DNA of 64,000 nucleotides from Hymenobacter sp. YIM 151858-1 (GTDB lineage: Bacteria > Bacteroidota > Bacteroidia > Cytophagales > Hymenobacteraceae): positions 3,782,001 to 3,846,000 of the forward strand of contig NZ_CP110136.1 of NCBI RefSeq assembly GCF_025979705.1. Direction: 5' to 3'. Shown in pieces: positions 8,673 to 17,699 of the stretch; positions within the stretch are counted from its first letter, which is position 1; each line of letters opens with the position of its first letter. Made by a program: the position numbers and the translations under genes. The notes beneath the pieces are model-generated. The model made no database searches, had not been told where the DNA came from, and saw only the letters and a program-made list of their open reading frames with translations.

Positions 8673-9419
8673 ATGTCGGCCCCAATAGCTATAGACCCCA
8701 CACGTATCCCCTCGCACGTAGCCGTAATTATGGACGGCAACGGGCGTTGGGCGAAGAAGCGCGGAGGACTACGCATCTTCGGGCACCAAAGTGCCATTAC
8801 CGCTGTTCGCGAAACGGTGGAGGCTGCTGCCGAGCTTGGGATATCGTTTCTGACGCTTTATGCTTTCTCAACCGAGAACTGGGGGCGTCCGAAGCACGAG
8901 GTGATGGCGCTGATGCAGCTGTTGGTACACACCATCCGGCAGGAGACGCCCACGTTGCTTAAAAACAGCATTAAGCTGCAAGCTATTGGCGACACTACTC
9001 AGTTGCCAGACGCATGCCAGCGCGAATTGGCCGAAGCCATGGAGCTGACCGCTGCCGGAACACGCACCACGCTGGTGTTGGCCCTCAGCTACAGCGGCCG
9101 TTGGGATCTTGCTCAGGCTGCCCGCAAGCTGTCGGCTGATGTGGCGGCTGGTAAGGTAGCGCCCGATGCCGTGACCGAGGACCGGCTGGCCAGCTACCTG
9201 GCTACGGCAGGCATGCCCGATCCGGAGTTGCTGATCCGAACCAGCGGGGAGCAGCGCATCAGCAATTTTTTGCTGTGGCAGTTGGCCTACACCGAGTTGT
9301 ATATTACCGAGCTATTGTGGCCCGATTTCCGCCGCGAGCATTTCTACGAAGCTGTTCTGGCCTACCAGAGCCGTGAACGGCGCTTTGGAAAGACCAGTGA
9401 GCAACTGACCGTTTCGTAA
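8673..9419 (+). CDS. uppS: Isoprenyl (undecaprenyl) diphosphate synthase
   Basis: Cis-prenyltransferase that extends farnesyl diphosphate with isopentenyl diphosphate to undecaprenyl diphosphate, the lipid carrier for cell-wall and O-antigen synthesis. The 248-residue product has the catalytic loop IMDGNGRWAKKRG (Asp21), SFLTLYAFSTENWGRP and the C-terminal PELLIRTSGEQRISNFLLWQ motif. It is membrane-associated in the cytosol. The gene precedes bamA by 11 bp, joining lipid-carrier supply and outer membrane assembly in one transcription unit. Confidence 0.96.
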   Translation: MSAPIAIDPTRIPSHVAVIMDGNGRWAKKRGGLRIFGHQSAITAVRETVEAAAELGISFLTLYAFSTENWGRPKHEVMALMQLLVHTIRQETPTLLKNSIKLQAIGDTTQLPDACQRELAEAMELTAAGTRTTLVLALSYSGRWDLAQAARKLSADVAAGKVAPDAVTEDRLASYLATAGMPDPELLIRTSGEQRISNFLLWQLAYTELYITELLWPDFRREHFYEAVLAYQSRERRFGKTSEQLTVS

Positions 9420-9430
9420 GTTTTCCTTCG

Positions 9431-11968
9431 ATGAGTCCTTTCTTTTTGCGGCTGAGCAGTGTGATGCTCGCCGGGCTGTTGCTAGGGTTGGCCAAGCCGC
9501 TAAGCGCACAAACGCAGCCGGCCGGCCGAGCTACCAGCCAAGAGCCGCAGCGCTACGAAATTGGCGGTATCAGCGTTAGCGGAGCACGTTTTCTTGATGC
9601 CAATACCCTGATAGGCCTCACAGGCTTAAAAGTCGGCGACCCGGTTTCGATACCGGGCGAAGAGTTGGGCCGTGCTATTCGGAAGCTGTGGGACCAAGGC
9701 ATCCTAGGGGATGTGCAGGTAGTGGTTGACCGTGTAGAGGGCAACCGCGTTTTTCTCGACTTTCAGCTGAAGGAACGCCCGCGCCTGTCCAAGATTTTCT
9801 TTACCGGCATCAGCAAAACCCAGGCCGACGACCTGCGCAACAAGATCAAAATTGTGCGCGGCAAAGTGGTTACGGATGCTCTGCTCAGCAATACGCGCCA
9901 AGCCGTTCGGAAGTTTTATACCGATAAGGGCTTCATGAACGTGAAAGTGAACATTGCGCAGGAAGCCGATTCAACGCTGCCCAACAGCGTGGAGCTGGTA
10001 ATCGATGTTGACAAAGGCGACAAGGTGCGCATCTCGGATATTGCCTTCATCGGTAACGAGGCCATTCCGGACGGCAAGCTGAAGGGCAAGATGAAGAAGA
10101 CCAAGGAGAAGAAACCTTATAAGTTTTTGAACTCCGGTAAGTTTCAGAAAGCCGAATTCGACGCTGATAAGGAGAAGGTTATTGAGTTTTACAACTCGCA
10201 AGGCTTCCGCGATGCTATCATCACGGCCGACTCGCTGGTTACGGTAAAGGATAAAAAGGGCGAGGCCGAAAAGCTGCAGCTGCGCATTTACGTAGAGGAA
10301 GGCCCTAAGTACTACTTCCGGAACATTACCTGGAACGGTAACTACCTCTACGACGATAAAACGCTGGCTTCGATCCTGGGAATTAAGAAGGGTGACACGT
10401 ACAGCAAAGAGTCGCTGGATAAACGCCTGAACTACAACCCTACCGGGCAGGACGTGACGTCGATCTACATGAACGACGGCTACCTGTTCTTCCAGATCGA
10501 TCCGGTGGAAACACGTGTCGAAGGCGACTCAATTGATATTGAGATGCGCCTTACCGAAGGCGTGCAGGCCCGTGTGAAAGACATCAACATCGCAGGCAAT
10601 ACCAAAACGTCGGACCACGTGATTCGGCGCGAGTTGCGCACGCTGCCCGGCGACAAGTTCAACCGCGAGCTGCTCATTCGTTCGCAGCGCGAACTAGCCT
10701 CCCTAGGTTACTTCGACCCGGAGAAGGTAGGCATGAACCCCGTGCCCAACCCGGCCGACGGCACCGTGGACATTAACTACACGGTGGCGGAAAAACCCTC
10801 CGACCAGATTACCCTATCGGGTGGTTGGGGCGGCTACGCAGGTTTTATCGGTACGGTGGGCCTGGTGTTCAACAACTTTTCGCTGCGCAAGGCTTCGGAT
10901 TTGCGCAACTGGCGCCCCGTGCCCGGTGGCGACGGGCAGCGCCTGGCGCTGAACGTGCAGGCCAACGGCTTGCAGTTTCAGTCGTATTCTTTCTCGTTCA
11001 CGGAGCCGTGGCTGGGTGGTCGTAAACCCAATGCACTGTCCTTCACCCTGAACAAGAGCATTCAGCGCTTCTCTACGGGCAGCAACTTCGATGTGCGCGC
11101 CGGTAGCTTCATCAAGGTAAACAGCGCCTCGGTTAGCCTAGGTCGGCGTCTGCGCTGGCCCGACGACTACTTCACGCTCAGCAACAGCTTGTCGTTTAGC
11201 CAGTACAAGCTCAAAGACTACCCGTACTTCAGCGGGTTCAGCACGGGCAACGCGAACAACTTCACCTTCAACACCACGCTGGCTCGCAACAGCACCGACA
11301 ACCCCACCTTCACGCGCCGGGGTTCGGCACTGTCGCTGTCGCTGAACCTGACGCCGCCTTACTCGGTGTTTCCGGGGGCGCACCCCAACGTAAACGAGTG
11401 GGTGGAGTTCCACAAGTGGATGTTCGATGCCTCGTGGTTTACGCCCCTAGGTGGCAAGTTCGTGCTGAACACCCGGGCCCACTTTGGCTTTATCGGGCGC
11501 TACAACCAAAACCGGGCAATTGGTCCGTTCGAGCGGTTTAAGCTAGGCGGTGCTGGCCTGGGCTTTGGCGGTGCGGCCAATTTCCTGGTGGGTACCGAGT
11601 TTGTGGGCCTGCGCGGCTACGACGACCCCAACGACGCGTTTGCCATTCAGGCGCCGAACTCGGCGGGTGGTGTGGCCTACAACAAGTACGTAATGGAGCT
11701 GCGTTACCCCGTGTCGCTGAACCCGGCCGCTACGGTGTACGTGCTGGGCTTTGCTGAGGCCGGTAATGCCTTCGAGAATTACTCCACCTACAACCCCTAC
11801 AAGCTGTACCGCTCGGCTGGTGTTGGTGCTCGTATTTTCATGTCGGCATTTGGTTTGCTAGGTTTCGACTACGGCTACGGCTTCGACACCGTGACGCCGT
11901 ACTCGGTTACGCCTAACAAGCAGGACCGGGGCAAATTCCACTTCATCATTGGTCAGCAAATCCGCTAA
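9431..11968 (+). CDS. bamA: Outer membrane assembly protein BamA
   Basis: An 845-residue Omp85 protein that inserts beta-barrels into the outer membrane. It has an N-terminal signal peptide (to about residue 27), a run of POTRA domains (roughly residues 38-450; recognisable starts are ISVSGARFLD, IFFTGISKTQADDL, IAFIGNEAIPDGKL, ITWNGNYLYDDKTL and INIAGNTKTSDHVI, i.e. five) and a barrel ending in HFIIGQQIR. GLRGYDDP corresponds to the conserved VRGF/Y loop of the barrel lumen. A lysine-rich insert (KGKMKKTKEKKPYKF) in POTRA 3 is typical of Bacteroidota. Two Skp/OmpH chaperones follow. Confidence 0.95.
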   Translation: MSPFFLRLSSVMLAGLLLGLAKPLSAQTQPAGRATSQEPQRYEIGGISVSGARFLDANTLIGLTGLKVGDPVSIPGEELGRAIRKLWDQGILGDVQVVVDRVEGNRVFLDFQLKERPRLSKIFFTGISKTQADDLRNKIKIVRGKVVTDALLSNTRQAVRKFYTDKGFMNVKVNIAQEADSTLPNSVELVIDVDKGDKVRISDIAFIGNEAIPDGKLKGKMKKTKEKKPYKFLNSGKFQKAEFDADKEKVIEFYNSQGFRDAIITADSLVTVKDKKGEAEKLQLRIYVEEGPKYYFRNITWNGNYLYDDKTLASILGIKKGDTYSKESLDKRLNYNPTGQDVTSIYMNDGYLFFQIDPVETRVEGDSIDIEMRLTEGVQARVKDINIAGNTKTSDHVIRRELRTLPGDKFNRELLIRSQRELASLGYFDPEKVGMNPVPNPADGTVDINYTVAEKPSDQITLSGGWGGYAGFIGTVGLVFNNFSLRKASDLRNWRPVPGGDGQRLALNVQANGLQFQSYSFSFTEPWLGGRKPNALSFTLNKSIQRFSTGSNFDVRAGSFIKVNSASVSLGRRLRWPDDYFTLSNSLSFSQYKLKDYPYFSGFSTGNANNFTFNTTLARNSTDNPTFTRRGSALSLSLNLTPPYSVFPGAHPNVNEWVEFHKWMFDASWFTPLGGKFVLNTRAHFGFIGRYNQNRAIGPFERFKLGGAGLGFGGAANFLVGTEFVGLRGYDDPNDAFAIQAPNSAGGVAYNKYVMELRYPVSLNPAATVYVLGFAEAGNAFENYSTYNPYKLYRSAGVGARIFMSAFGLLGFDYGYGFDTVTPYSVTPNKQDRGKFHFIIGQQIR

Positions 11969-12004
11969 GGCACCAAACCACCTAGGGCCGGCGTTCTGTA
12001 GCAT

Positions 12005-12694
12005 ATGAAACGACTATTGCTTGCGCTGCCCCTGTTGTGGCTGGCGCTGATGCCCGGCCTGGCCCGGGCTCAAAAGTTCGGTTACATCGACTCGGAGTTC
12101 ATCATGAGCAAGATGCCCGCCTACGCGCAGGCACAGCAAGAGCTCAACACCATGTCGCAGAACTGGCAGAAGGACATCGAGGCCCAGAAAAAGGACCTCG
12201 ACCGGTTGTACCGCACCTACCAGGCCGAGGAGGTGTTGCTAACCGAGCCGATGAAGAAGAAGCGCCAGGATGAAATCCTGAAAAAGGAGCAAGACATCAA
12301 GGCGTACCAGAATAAAGTGTTTGGTTACGAAGGCCAGCTGTTTAAAAAGCGGCAGGAGCTGACCAAGCCGGTTCAGGATCAAGTGTTCGAAGCGGTGGAG
12401 AAAGTGGCCAAGAAAAAGCAACTGGCCATTATTTTCGACAAGTCGGGCGACCTGACCATGCTTTACACCAACCCCGCGCACGACTACACGGAATTTGTGC
12501 TCGAAGAATTGGGTTTAGCGTCTGAGGAGCGTAACCAGCCCGCGGCCAAAGGCCCGGTACGCACCGTGGAAAAACCGGCTACCCCCGGCGGTGCAGCCGA
12601 CGATGCCGAGTTTGAGGACCAGCGCCCGGCCGCCAAACCCGCCCAGCCGGCCAAGGGCAAGCAGTCCGTCCGCTCGGGTGCCCGGAATAATTAA
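12005..12694 (+). CDS. OmpH/Skp-family periplasmic chaperone
   Basis: A 229-residue protein with a signal peptide (MKRLLLALPLLWLALMPGLA, cleavage near ARAQ) and the Skp/OmpH fold: KFGYIDSEFIMSKMPAYAQA, a long charged coiled coil (about residues 45-130) and the C-terminal LAIIFDKSGDLTMLYTNPAHD strands. Skp holds unfolded outer membrane proteins on the way to BamA, encoded just upstream. A disordered Pro/Ala-rich C-tail (about 180-229) is an extra. It is the first of two tandem homologues. Confidence 0.9.
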   Translation: MKRLLLALPLLWLALMPGLARAQKFGYIDSEFIMSKMPAYAQAQQELNTMSQNWQKDIEAQKKDLDRLYRTYQAEEVLLTEPMKKKRQDEILKKEQDIKAYQNKVFGYEGQLFKKRQELTKPVQDQVFEAVEKVAKKKQLAIIFDKSGDLTMLYTNPAHDYTEFVLEELGLASEERNQPAAKGPVRTVEKPATPGGAADDAEFEDQRPAAKPAQPAKGKQSVRSGARNN

Positions 12695-12730
12695 CTTTGT
12701 GAATCTAACCCTCCTGACTTTTTCCTCTCA

Positions 12731-13402
12731 ATGACCCTGACCCGCAAGTTTCGCCTCGTGTTGGCCGCCGCAGCCCTTACGCTGGCTGCCGCTCCTGCCA
12801 CCCTGGCTCAGACTGCTCCGGCCACTGCGTCGGCTTCGCTTAAAATCGGCTACACCAACGTTGATTACGTGTTGAGCCAGATGCCCGAGAGCCGTCAGAT
12901 CGAATCGCAGCTGAAGGACTACAGCACCCAGTTGGAAAACCAGCTGAAGACCAAGTACCAGGACTACCAGACGAAGGCCGAAGCCTACCAGAAAGGTGCC
13001 GCTACGATGTCGGACCCGGTGCGTGCCGATAAAGAAAAGGAGCTGACTAACCTGCAGCAGTCCATCCAGGAGTTTCAGCGCAACGCCGAGACGTCGGTGC
13101 AGCAAAAGCAACAGCAACTGCTGAAGCCCGTGTACGACAAGCTGCAGAAGACCATTGACGTAGTAGCCGACAAGAACGGCTACACCTACGTGTTCAACTC
13201 CGATGCCGGCTTTGGCACTACGCCCATTCTGCTGCACGGCCCGAAAGATGGCGACATCTCGGATTTGGTGCTGAAGGAAATGGGTGTGACGCCCGGCCAA
13301 AACAACCAAGCTGCTGCCTCGGCTAAGCCTGCCAGCACCACGCCTGCTACGCCGGCCGCTCAGCCTGCTGGCAATAGCAAAACCAAGGTCAAGAAGAAGT
13401 AA
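12731..13402 (+). CDS. OmpH/Skp-family periplasmic chaperone, second copy
   Basis: A 223-residue homologue of the preceding gene: signal peptide ending near TLAQT, IGYTNVDYVLSQMPESRQIE at the mature N-terminus, a Gln-rich coiled coil (about residues 50-140) and TYVFNSDAGFGTTPILLHGP at the end of the core. The tail is Ala/Pro-rich and ends in lysines. Tandem ompH genes after bamA are common in Bacteroidota and suggest specialised holdases. A strong hairpin follows within 20 bp, ending the envelope transcription unit. Confidence 0.9.
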   Translation: MTLTRKFRLVLAAAALTLAAAPATLAQTAPATASASLKIGYTNVDYVLSQMPESRQIESQLKDYSTQLENQLKTKYQDYQTKAEAYQKGAATMSDPVRADKEKELTNLQQSIQEFQRNAETSVQQKQQQLLKPVYDKLQKTIDVVADKNGYTYVFNSDAGFGTTPILLHGPKDGDISDLVLKEMGVTPGQNNQAAASAKPASTTPATPAAQPAGNSKTKVKKK

Positions 13403-13422
13403 TCCTTCCGATGCTTTGCCCG

Positions 13423-13455
13423 AAAGCCGGGGCCTGTTGCCAGGCCCCGGCTTTT
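13423..13455 (+). terminator. Rho-independent terminator after tandem ompH
   Basis: Arms AAAGCCGGGGCCTG and CAGGCCCCGGCTTT pair perfectly around the loop TTGC, followed by TT. The T-run is short but the stem is very stable. It begins 20 bp after the second ompH stop and lies just before the pseudouridine synthase gene. Confidence 0.85.
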
Positions 13456-13486
13456 ATGTTTGTATTCCTTTGCGCGTATTGCTGCT

Positions 13487-14551
13487 ATGCACGAGTTAAA
13501 CCCCGACCTGCTGCCCGATGACCCCGCCCTAGGTGCGGAGGCCGAAGAAGACGAGCTTTACGAACACCACCGCATTCAGGCCGATGGGCGACAGGAGCCC
13601 ATGCGGCTCGATAAGTTTCTGCTGAACCGGTTGCCCAATGTGTCGCGCACCAAGGTGCAGGCCGGCATCGAGGCGGAGGCCGTGCAGGTGAATGGCAAGC
13701 CCGCCAAGCCCAGCTACAAGGTGAAGCCCGGCGACGTGATTACCGTTACGCTGCCCGAGCCACCTAGGGAGGATAAAGTTGTGCCGGAGCCGATGGACCT
13801 GGACATCCGCTACGAGGACGACCAGCTGCTGCTGGTAAATAAGCCCGCTGGCATGGTCGTGCACCCCGCCTACGGCAACTGGAATGGCACACTGGTAAAC
13901 GGGCTGGCCTGGCACTTGCAAAACCTGCCCACGGGGCGCAACGGCGCCATTCGGCCGGGCCTTATTCACCGCATCGACAAGGACACCTCCGGCCTGCTGG
14001 TAATCGGCAAAACCGAGCTGGCCATGACGCACCTCTCGAACCAGTTCTTCTACCATACCATCGAGCGCACCTACCTGGCGCTGGTTTGGGGCGTGCCCAA
14101 GGAAGCGCAGGGCACCGTTAGGGGTAACATCGGGCGACATCCCAAGGACCGGAAGCTAATGGCGGTATTTCCCGAAGGCAGCGACGTTGGCAAACACGCC
14201 GTAACGCATTACCGCGTGCTGCAAAGCTTCGGAAACGTGAGCCTGCTGCAGTGCAACCTCGAAACCGGCCGCACCCACCAGATTCGGGCGCACATGAAAC
14301 ACATTGGCCACCCCTTGTTTGCCGATGCTGCTTACGGCGGCGACCGTATCCTGTACGGGCAGCGCACGGGCACTTACAAAACCTTCGTCGAGAATACCTT
14401 CGAGGTGCTGCCGCGGCAGGCTTTGCACGCCAAGTCCCTAGGTTTTGTGCACCCTACCACCGGCGAGCAGCTGCAATTTGAAGTAGAGCTGCCGGCCGAT
14501 TTTCGGGCGGCTTTGGATCGTTGGGAGAAGTACGCCACCCAACCCGCCTAA
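13487..14551 (+). CDS. RluA-family pseudouridine synthase
   Basis: A 354-residue enzyme isomerising specific uridines in rRNA or tRNA. The N-terminal S4 RNA-binding domain (MRLDKFLLNRLPNVSRTKVQ, about residues 35-95) precedes the catalytic domain with the motif HRIDKDTSGLLVIGK containing the catalytic Asp, and NLETGRTHQIRAHM. The ATG at 13487 is preferred over a TTG 27 bp earlier. The protein is longer than E. coli RluD mainly at the acidic N-terminus. Which uridine it modifies (RluD-like 23S positions are likely) cannot be deduced. Confidence 0.9.
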   Translation: MHELNPDLLPDDPALGAEAEEDELYEHHRIQADGRQEPMRLDKFLLNRLPNVSRTKVQAGIEAEAVQVNGKPAKPSYKVKPGDVITVTLPEPPREDKVVPEPMDLDIRYEDDQLLLVNKPAGMVVHPAYGNWNGTLVNGLAWHLQNLPTGRNGAIRPGLIHRIDKDTSGLLVIGKTELAMTHLSNQFFYHTIERTYLALVWGVPKEAQGTVRGNIGRHPKDRKLMAVFPEGSDVGKHAVTHYRVLQSFGNVSLLQCNLETGRTHQIRAHMKHIGHPLFADAAYGGDRILYGQRTGTYKTFVENTFEVLPRQALHAKSLGFVHPTTGEQLQFEVELPADFRAALDRWEKYATQPA

Positions 14552-14570
14552 CATAAGCCCAGAAAGGCCA

Positions 14571-14601
14571 CAAAAAAGCCCGCTACGAAAACGTAGCGGG
14601 C
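14571..14601 (-). terminator. Terminator of the TPR gene
   Basis: The hairpin GCCCGCTACG / CGTAGCGGGC (14578-14587, 14592-14601) has an AAAA loop. On the minus strand it is followed by TTTTTTG, so it terminates the leftward TPR-protein gene; it may also stop the convergent pseudouridine synthase transcript. Confidence 0.85.
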
Positions 14602-14631
14602 ATTTGCATACCTAAGGGGTTACCCTGGCGG

Positions 14632-16242
14632 TTATTTCTTCTTAGCCGGGGCTTTGGTGGTTTTGCCCTTGCCGGTAATGTCATTGATGGCAGCTGTGGC
14701 TTGCGCATCGCCGGGGTTCAGGGCCAGGGCTTGCTGCCAGAACGGGAGCGAAGCCTGCTTGTCGCCTTTTTGGTAGTGGTAGTAGCCCAGGTAGCGGTAA
14801 GCTTCGGCCAGGCCTGTCTTGTTCTTCTCTTGGTCGGCTTTGGCTACCTCAATGTATTTCTCGTAGTGCGGCTTAGCCAGGCCTTGCTTGGAGTCGGGGT
14901 CGAGGTTGGCGTTGGCTTGCGCACGCAACAGGTAGCCGGGGGCGTAAGTGGGGCGTGCCGTTACCACGATGTTCAGCAGGCTGTCGGCTTGCGTGTACTG
15001 CTTGTTCAGCGAGTAAACCTGGGCCAGGCGCACTTGGTCGGTCAGCTGCGCGCCGCCAGCCATTTTGGCTTTATACACGCCAATAGCCTTCGGGTAGTCC
15101 TTCTTCAGCAGGTAGGCCGAAGCCAGGTCGTTTTGCAGTTCCGAAGCTTTGCTGGGGTCGGCCTTGATAGCCCGCTCGATGATGGCAATGCCCTCGTCGG
15201 AGCGGCCGGCTTTCGTCAGGATCTTGCCCTGGTACACGTAGTCTTCCGTCAGGATTTTGTCCTGCGGTACCATCTTCATGTACTTATCCATGGCAACCAA
15301 GGCTTGGTCGTTCTGCCCAGAGTCGAACAGCGAGTAAGCCAGCAGGCGGTTCATGGTAACGTTGGTCGGGTCTTTCGCCAACACTTCCTGAATCTGCGTC
15401 AGGGCCTCGGGATACTTTTTGTTCAGGTACAGGAAGGCCGCATAAGTCGCTTGCGTGTTCGGCGACTTCTCCGACATATCCGTGTACTTCTTCATGGTTT
15501 GCGCCGCTTGGTCGTACTGGCCGGCGTAGTAATACATGTCGGCCATTTCGCGGTATACCGGCGCAAAGTTCGGGTCGATGCTGGAAACCTTCTGGAAGTT
15601 GGCCAGCGCGTCCTTGCCGTTGCGGGCACGCACGTTCAGGCGGCCTTTGCGGTAGTAGGCGGGCAGGTAGTTGGGGTCGGCGCTCAACGCACGGTCGTAG
15701 GCCGTCATGGCTTCGCCGCCGCCGTTTTCGCGCTTTTCGTAAATGTCACCTAGGGCCACCAGCATAGCCGGGTCGTCCTTCTTGTTCAGCTTCAGGGCCT
15801 GGTTCAGGTAGTCAATGCCCTTCTGGTTGTCCTTGGTGTCCGACTCAGCGTATGCCTGCCCAATGGCTGCCAGTACTTTGGCATCCTTGTTTTTGGTCAT
15901 TTTGGCAGCGGCGTCAAATTGCGCTTCCGCATCGCCCTTCTTGCCTTGGGCAAGGTAAGCCCGGCCAGCGGCTACTCTGGCCATCGGCGACTTCGGATCG
16001 TTCGAAGCTAAGTTGAAGAAGTAAGCAGCCGAGTCGGTTTTCTCCTGCTTCTGGTACAGGCGGCCAAGCTCAAATGCAGCTTCAAAGTTCGTGTTGGCTT
16101 GCGGCAACAGCGTACGCTTAGCTTCGCTGTAGCGCTCAAGCTGAATAGCCTTCTGGGCGCTTTGCACGTTCTGGGCAAATGCCGCAGTGCCGGCCAGCGA
16201 GAAAGCAGCGAGGAGCGTGAGCTTCCAGGGCTTATTGTTCAT
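14632..16242 (-). CDS. Secreted tetratricopeptide-repeat protein
   Basis: A 536-residue protein with a signal peptide (MNNKPWKLTLLAAFSLAGTA to AFAQN) and about a dozen TPR units from residue 30 to 520 (for example ALGDIYEKRENGG, YRKGRLNVRARNGKDALANF, YRYLGYYHYQKGDKQASLPF), then a basic tail. The ATG at 16242 is preferred because it exposes the signal peptide. TPR arrays are protein-protein scaffolds. It is the last gene of an apparent unit with the small membrane protein and the PstS-like lipoprotein, downstream of TonB/ExbD genes, so a periplasmic role alongside energy-coupled transport is likely but unproved. Confidence 0.85.
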   Translation of the reverse strand: MNNKPWKLTLLAAFSLAGTAAFAQNVQSAQKAIQLERYSEAKRTLLPQANTNFEAAFELGRLYQKQEKTDSAAYFFNLASNDPKSPMARVAAGRAYLAQGKKGDAEAQFDAAAKMTKNKDAKVLAAIGQAYAESDTKDNQKGIDYLNQALKLNKKDDPAMLVALGDIYEKRENGGGEAMTAYDRALSADPNYLPAYYRKGRLNVRARNGKDALANFQKVSSIDPNFAPVYREMADMYYYAGQYDQAAQTMKKYTDMSEKSPNTQATYAAFLYLNKKYPEALTQIQEVLAKDPTNVTMNRLLAYSLFDSGQNDQALVAMDKYMKMVPQDKILTEDYVYQGKILTKAGRSDEGIAIIERAIKADPSKASELQNDLASAYLLKKDYPKAIGVYKAKMAGGAQLTDQVRLAQVYSLNKQYTQADSLLNIVVTARPTYAPGYLLRAQANANLDPDSKQGLAKPHYEKYIEVAKADQEKNKTGLAEAYRYLGYYHYQKGDKQASLPFWQQALALNPGDAQATAAINDITGKGKTTKAPAKKK

Positions 16243-16297
16243 GAGGTGAGGGTGAGTGAAAAAGAGAGTGAGACGGTTTCGGCGGGTGAGGTGCAAG

Positions 16298-17272
16298 CTA
16301 CTCGCGGTTGGCTTGTACAAGCCGCACCTGACCGGTTGCAGGCATTAAACCCGATTTAAGAAAAATGAGTTGTCCTTTGTTTCCGGCAACAAAGGATGCA
16401 AACCCAGTGCCAAGACCAGCGCGGGCCTCGCGACTGATGATGTAAAGCTTGCGGCGCAGCGGATACTCGCCCGTTGCCAGGTACGCCTGATACGGCTTCA
16501 CGTAGTCGCTGGTGCGGGTGGGCTGCGAGGCCTTGCTGATAGCGGCTACGCGCACCTTGTGCAAAAAGCCCTGGGCCTGCGAGTCATCCTGGTCGCTGAT
16601 CCAGTTAACACCGATTACGCCGATGGCGTTCGGATGCGTAGCAACGTAATCGATCAGCTTGGGGTTCGATTCGCTGGCAAACACCTTTTTCGACAATGCG
16701 GCTCCGCGCGTAATAGAGTCCTGCACGTAGCGGGCCGTGCTGGAGCGGTTCTGGTCGAATACCACGTTGATGTCGCCGAGTTTGCTGCCTTTGCTGCCTA
16801 CCTGGCTCCACTTGGTGGCCGTACCCGCAAAAATGTCGCGCAGCTGCACCATGGTCAGCAGCGAATCGGGGTTCGAAGGGTGCACAATAATAGCCACGCC
16901 ATCGGTAGCAATGGGCGTGGTGCGAGGCACGATCTTCAACTGGTCGAACACCGCTTGCTCATCGGTGTTCAGTGGCCTAGCCACCACCACTGCCCGTACC
17001 TTGTCGTCAAGCAAATCACGCATAGCTTCTTGCTCGGGCTTGTAGCTGGCATCGATGCGCGCGTACTGGTAGAGCTTCTGAAAGGTATCGACGTGCGACT
17101 TCAGAATAGGCTCGAAGGTATTGTCGATGCTGACGCGGACCTTACCCGTGGTAGGCGTATCGTCGACGGCCACGGAGCCGTCGGGGTTGGTGCGGTTGCA
17201 GCTGCTGAGCAAGGAAGCACCTAGGGCTATTACCGCCCAGGCCGTACGGCTGTTAGCGCTGAATAGAGTCAT
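16298..17272 (-). CDS. PstS-like periplasmic binding lipoprotein
   Basis: A 324-residue protein with a lipoprotein signal (ALGASLLSSC, lipidated Cys at about residue 25) and a PBP-like type II fold: KVRVSIDNTFEPILKSHVDT, the TDGVAIIVHPSNPD segment, LRDIFAGTATKWSQVG, and GVIGVNWISDQDD. These are the landmarks of the phosphate-binding PstS superfamily. No pstCAB permease genes are near; instead it lies with tonB/exbD genes, a context seen in Bacteroidota. It overlaps the preceding small gene by 20 bp. The ligand is not known. Confidence 0.8.
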   Translation of the reverse strand: MTLFSANSRTAWAVIALGASLLSSCNRTNPDGSVAVDDTPTTGKVRVSIDNTFEPILKSHVDTFQKLYQYARIDASYKPEQEAMRDLLDDKVRAVVVARPLNTDEQAVFDQLKIVPRTTPIATDGVAIIVHPSNPDSLLTMVQLRDIFAGTATKWSQVGSKGSKLGDINVVFDQNRSSTARYVQDSITRGAALSKKVFASESNPKLIDYVATHPNAIGVIGVNWISDQDDSQAQGFLHKVRVAAISKASQPTRTSDYVKPYQAYLATGEYPLRRKLYIISREARAGLGTGFASFVAGNKGQLIFLKSGLMPATGQVRLVQANRE

Positions 17273-17510
17273 GGCGGTTGCGGAAGTGCTGACGAAAGGT
17301 GCGGAAAAAGCGGATCAGGCCGTAAAGAACAAACAAGCCACCCACGATACGGCGGGTAGTAGGAGGCAGCGCAAACATATGGGCCGGTGCTACCAACAGG
17401 AAAGCGCCCAAACCTACGTACACCGCGGCCATCAGGAGCACGAAATAACGCATTGCCACGCGTTGGCTCTGGCCCCGGTTTACGCGGTCATCGGCATTGG
17501 TATCTAACAT
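17253..17510 (-). CDS. Small two-helix membrane protein
   Basis: An 85-residue protein: a short polar N-terminus, a hydrophobic segment at about residues 20-45 (MRYFVLLMAAVYVGLGAFLL), a second at about 52-68 (IVGGLFVLYGLIRFF) and a basic C-terminus. The ATG at 17510 is chosen because upstream residues are not conserved-looking. Its 3' end overlaps the PstS-like gene by 20 bp, which suggests coupled translation. No family was recognised. It might be a membrane partner of the lipoprotein. Confidence 0.65.
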   Translation of the reverse strand: MLDTNADDRVNRGQSQRVAMRYFVLLMAAVYVGLGAFLLVAPAHMFALPPTTRRIVGGLFVLYGLIRFFRTFRQHFRNRHDSIQR

Positions 17511-17617
17511 ATGCGGAATGTTGTCGGGAAAGCTATTTGCCCATCCTAACGCGTAAAAGTAGAACGTTTGTTCTCGCAAAGAAGATATAGTATTGCGAAT
17601 GTTGCCAAGACAAAGCC

Positions 17618-17654
17618 AAAAGCCTGCCCGATAATGTTGCTCGGGCAGGCTTTT
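17618..17654 (-). terminator. Terminator after second tonB gene
   Basis: Perfect 14-bp arms AAAAGCCTGCCCGA / TCGGGCAGGCTTTT with a 9-base loop; T-runs on both strands. It separates the tonB gene at 17700 from the small membrane protein/PstS/TPR unit. Confidence 0.9.
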
Positions 17655-17699
17655 GCGGCGTAAAAACACAACTTCTTGTGCAAGCGGTATAGCGCTGTC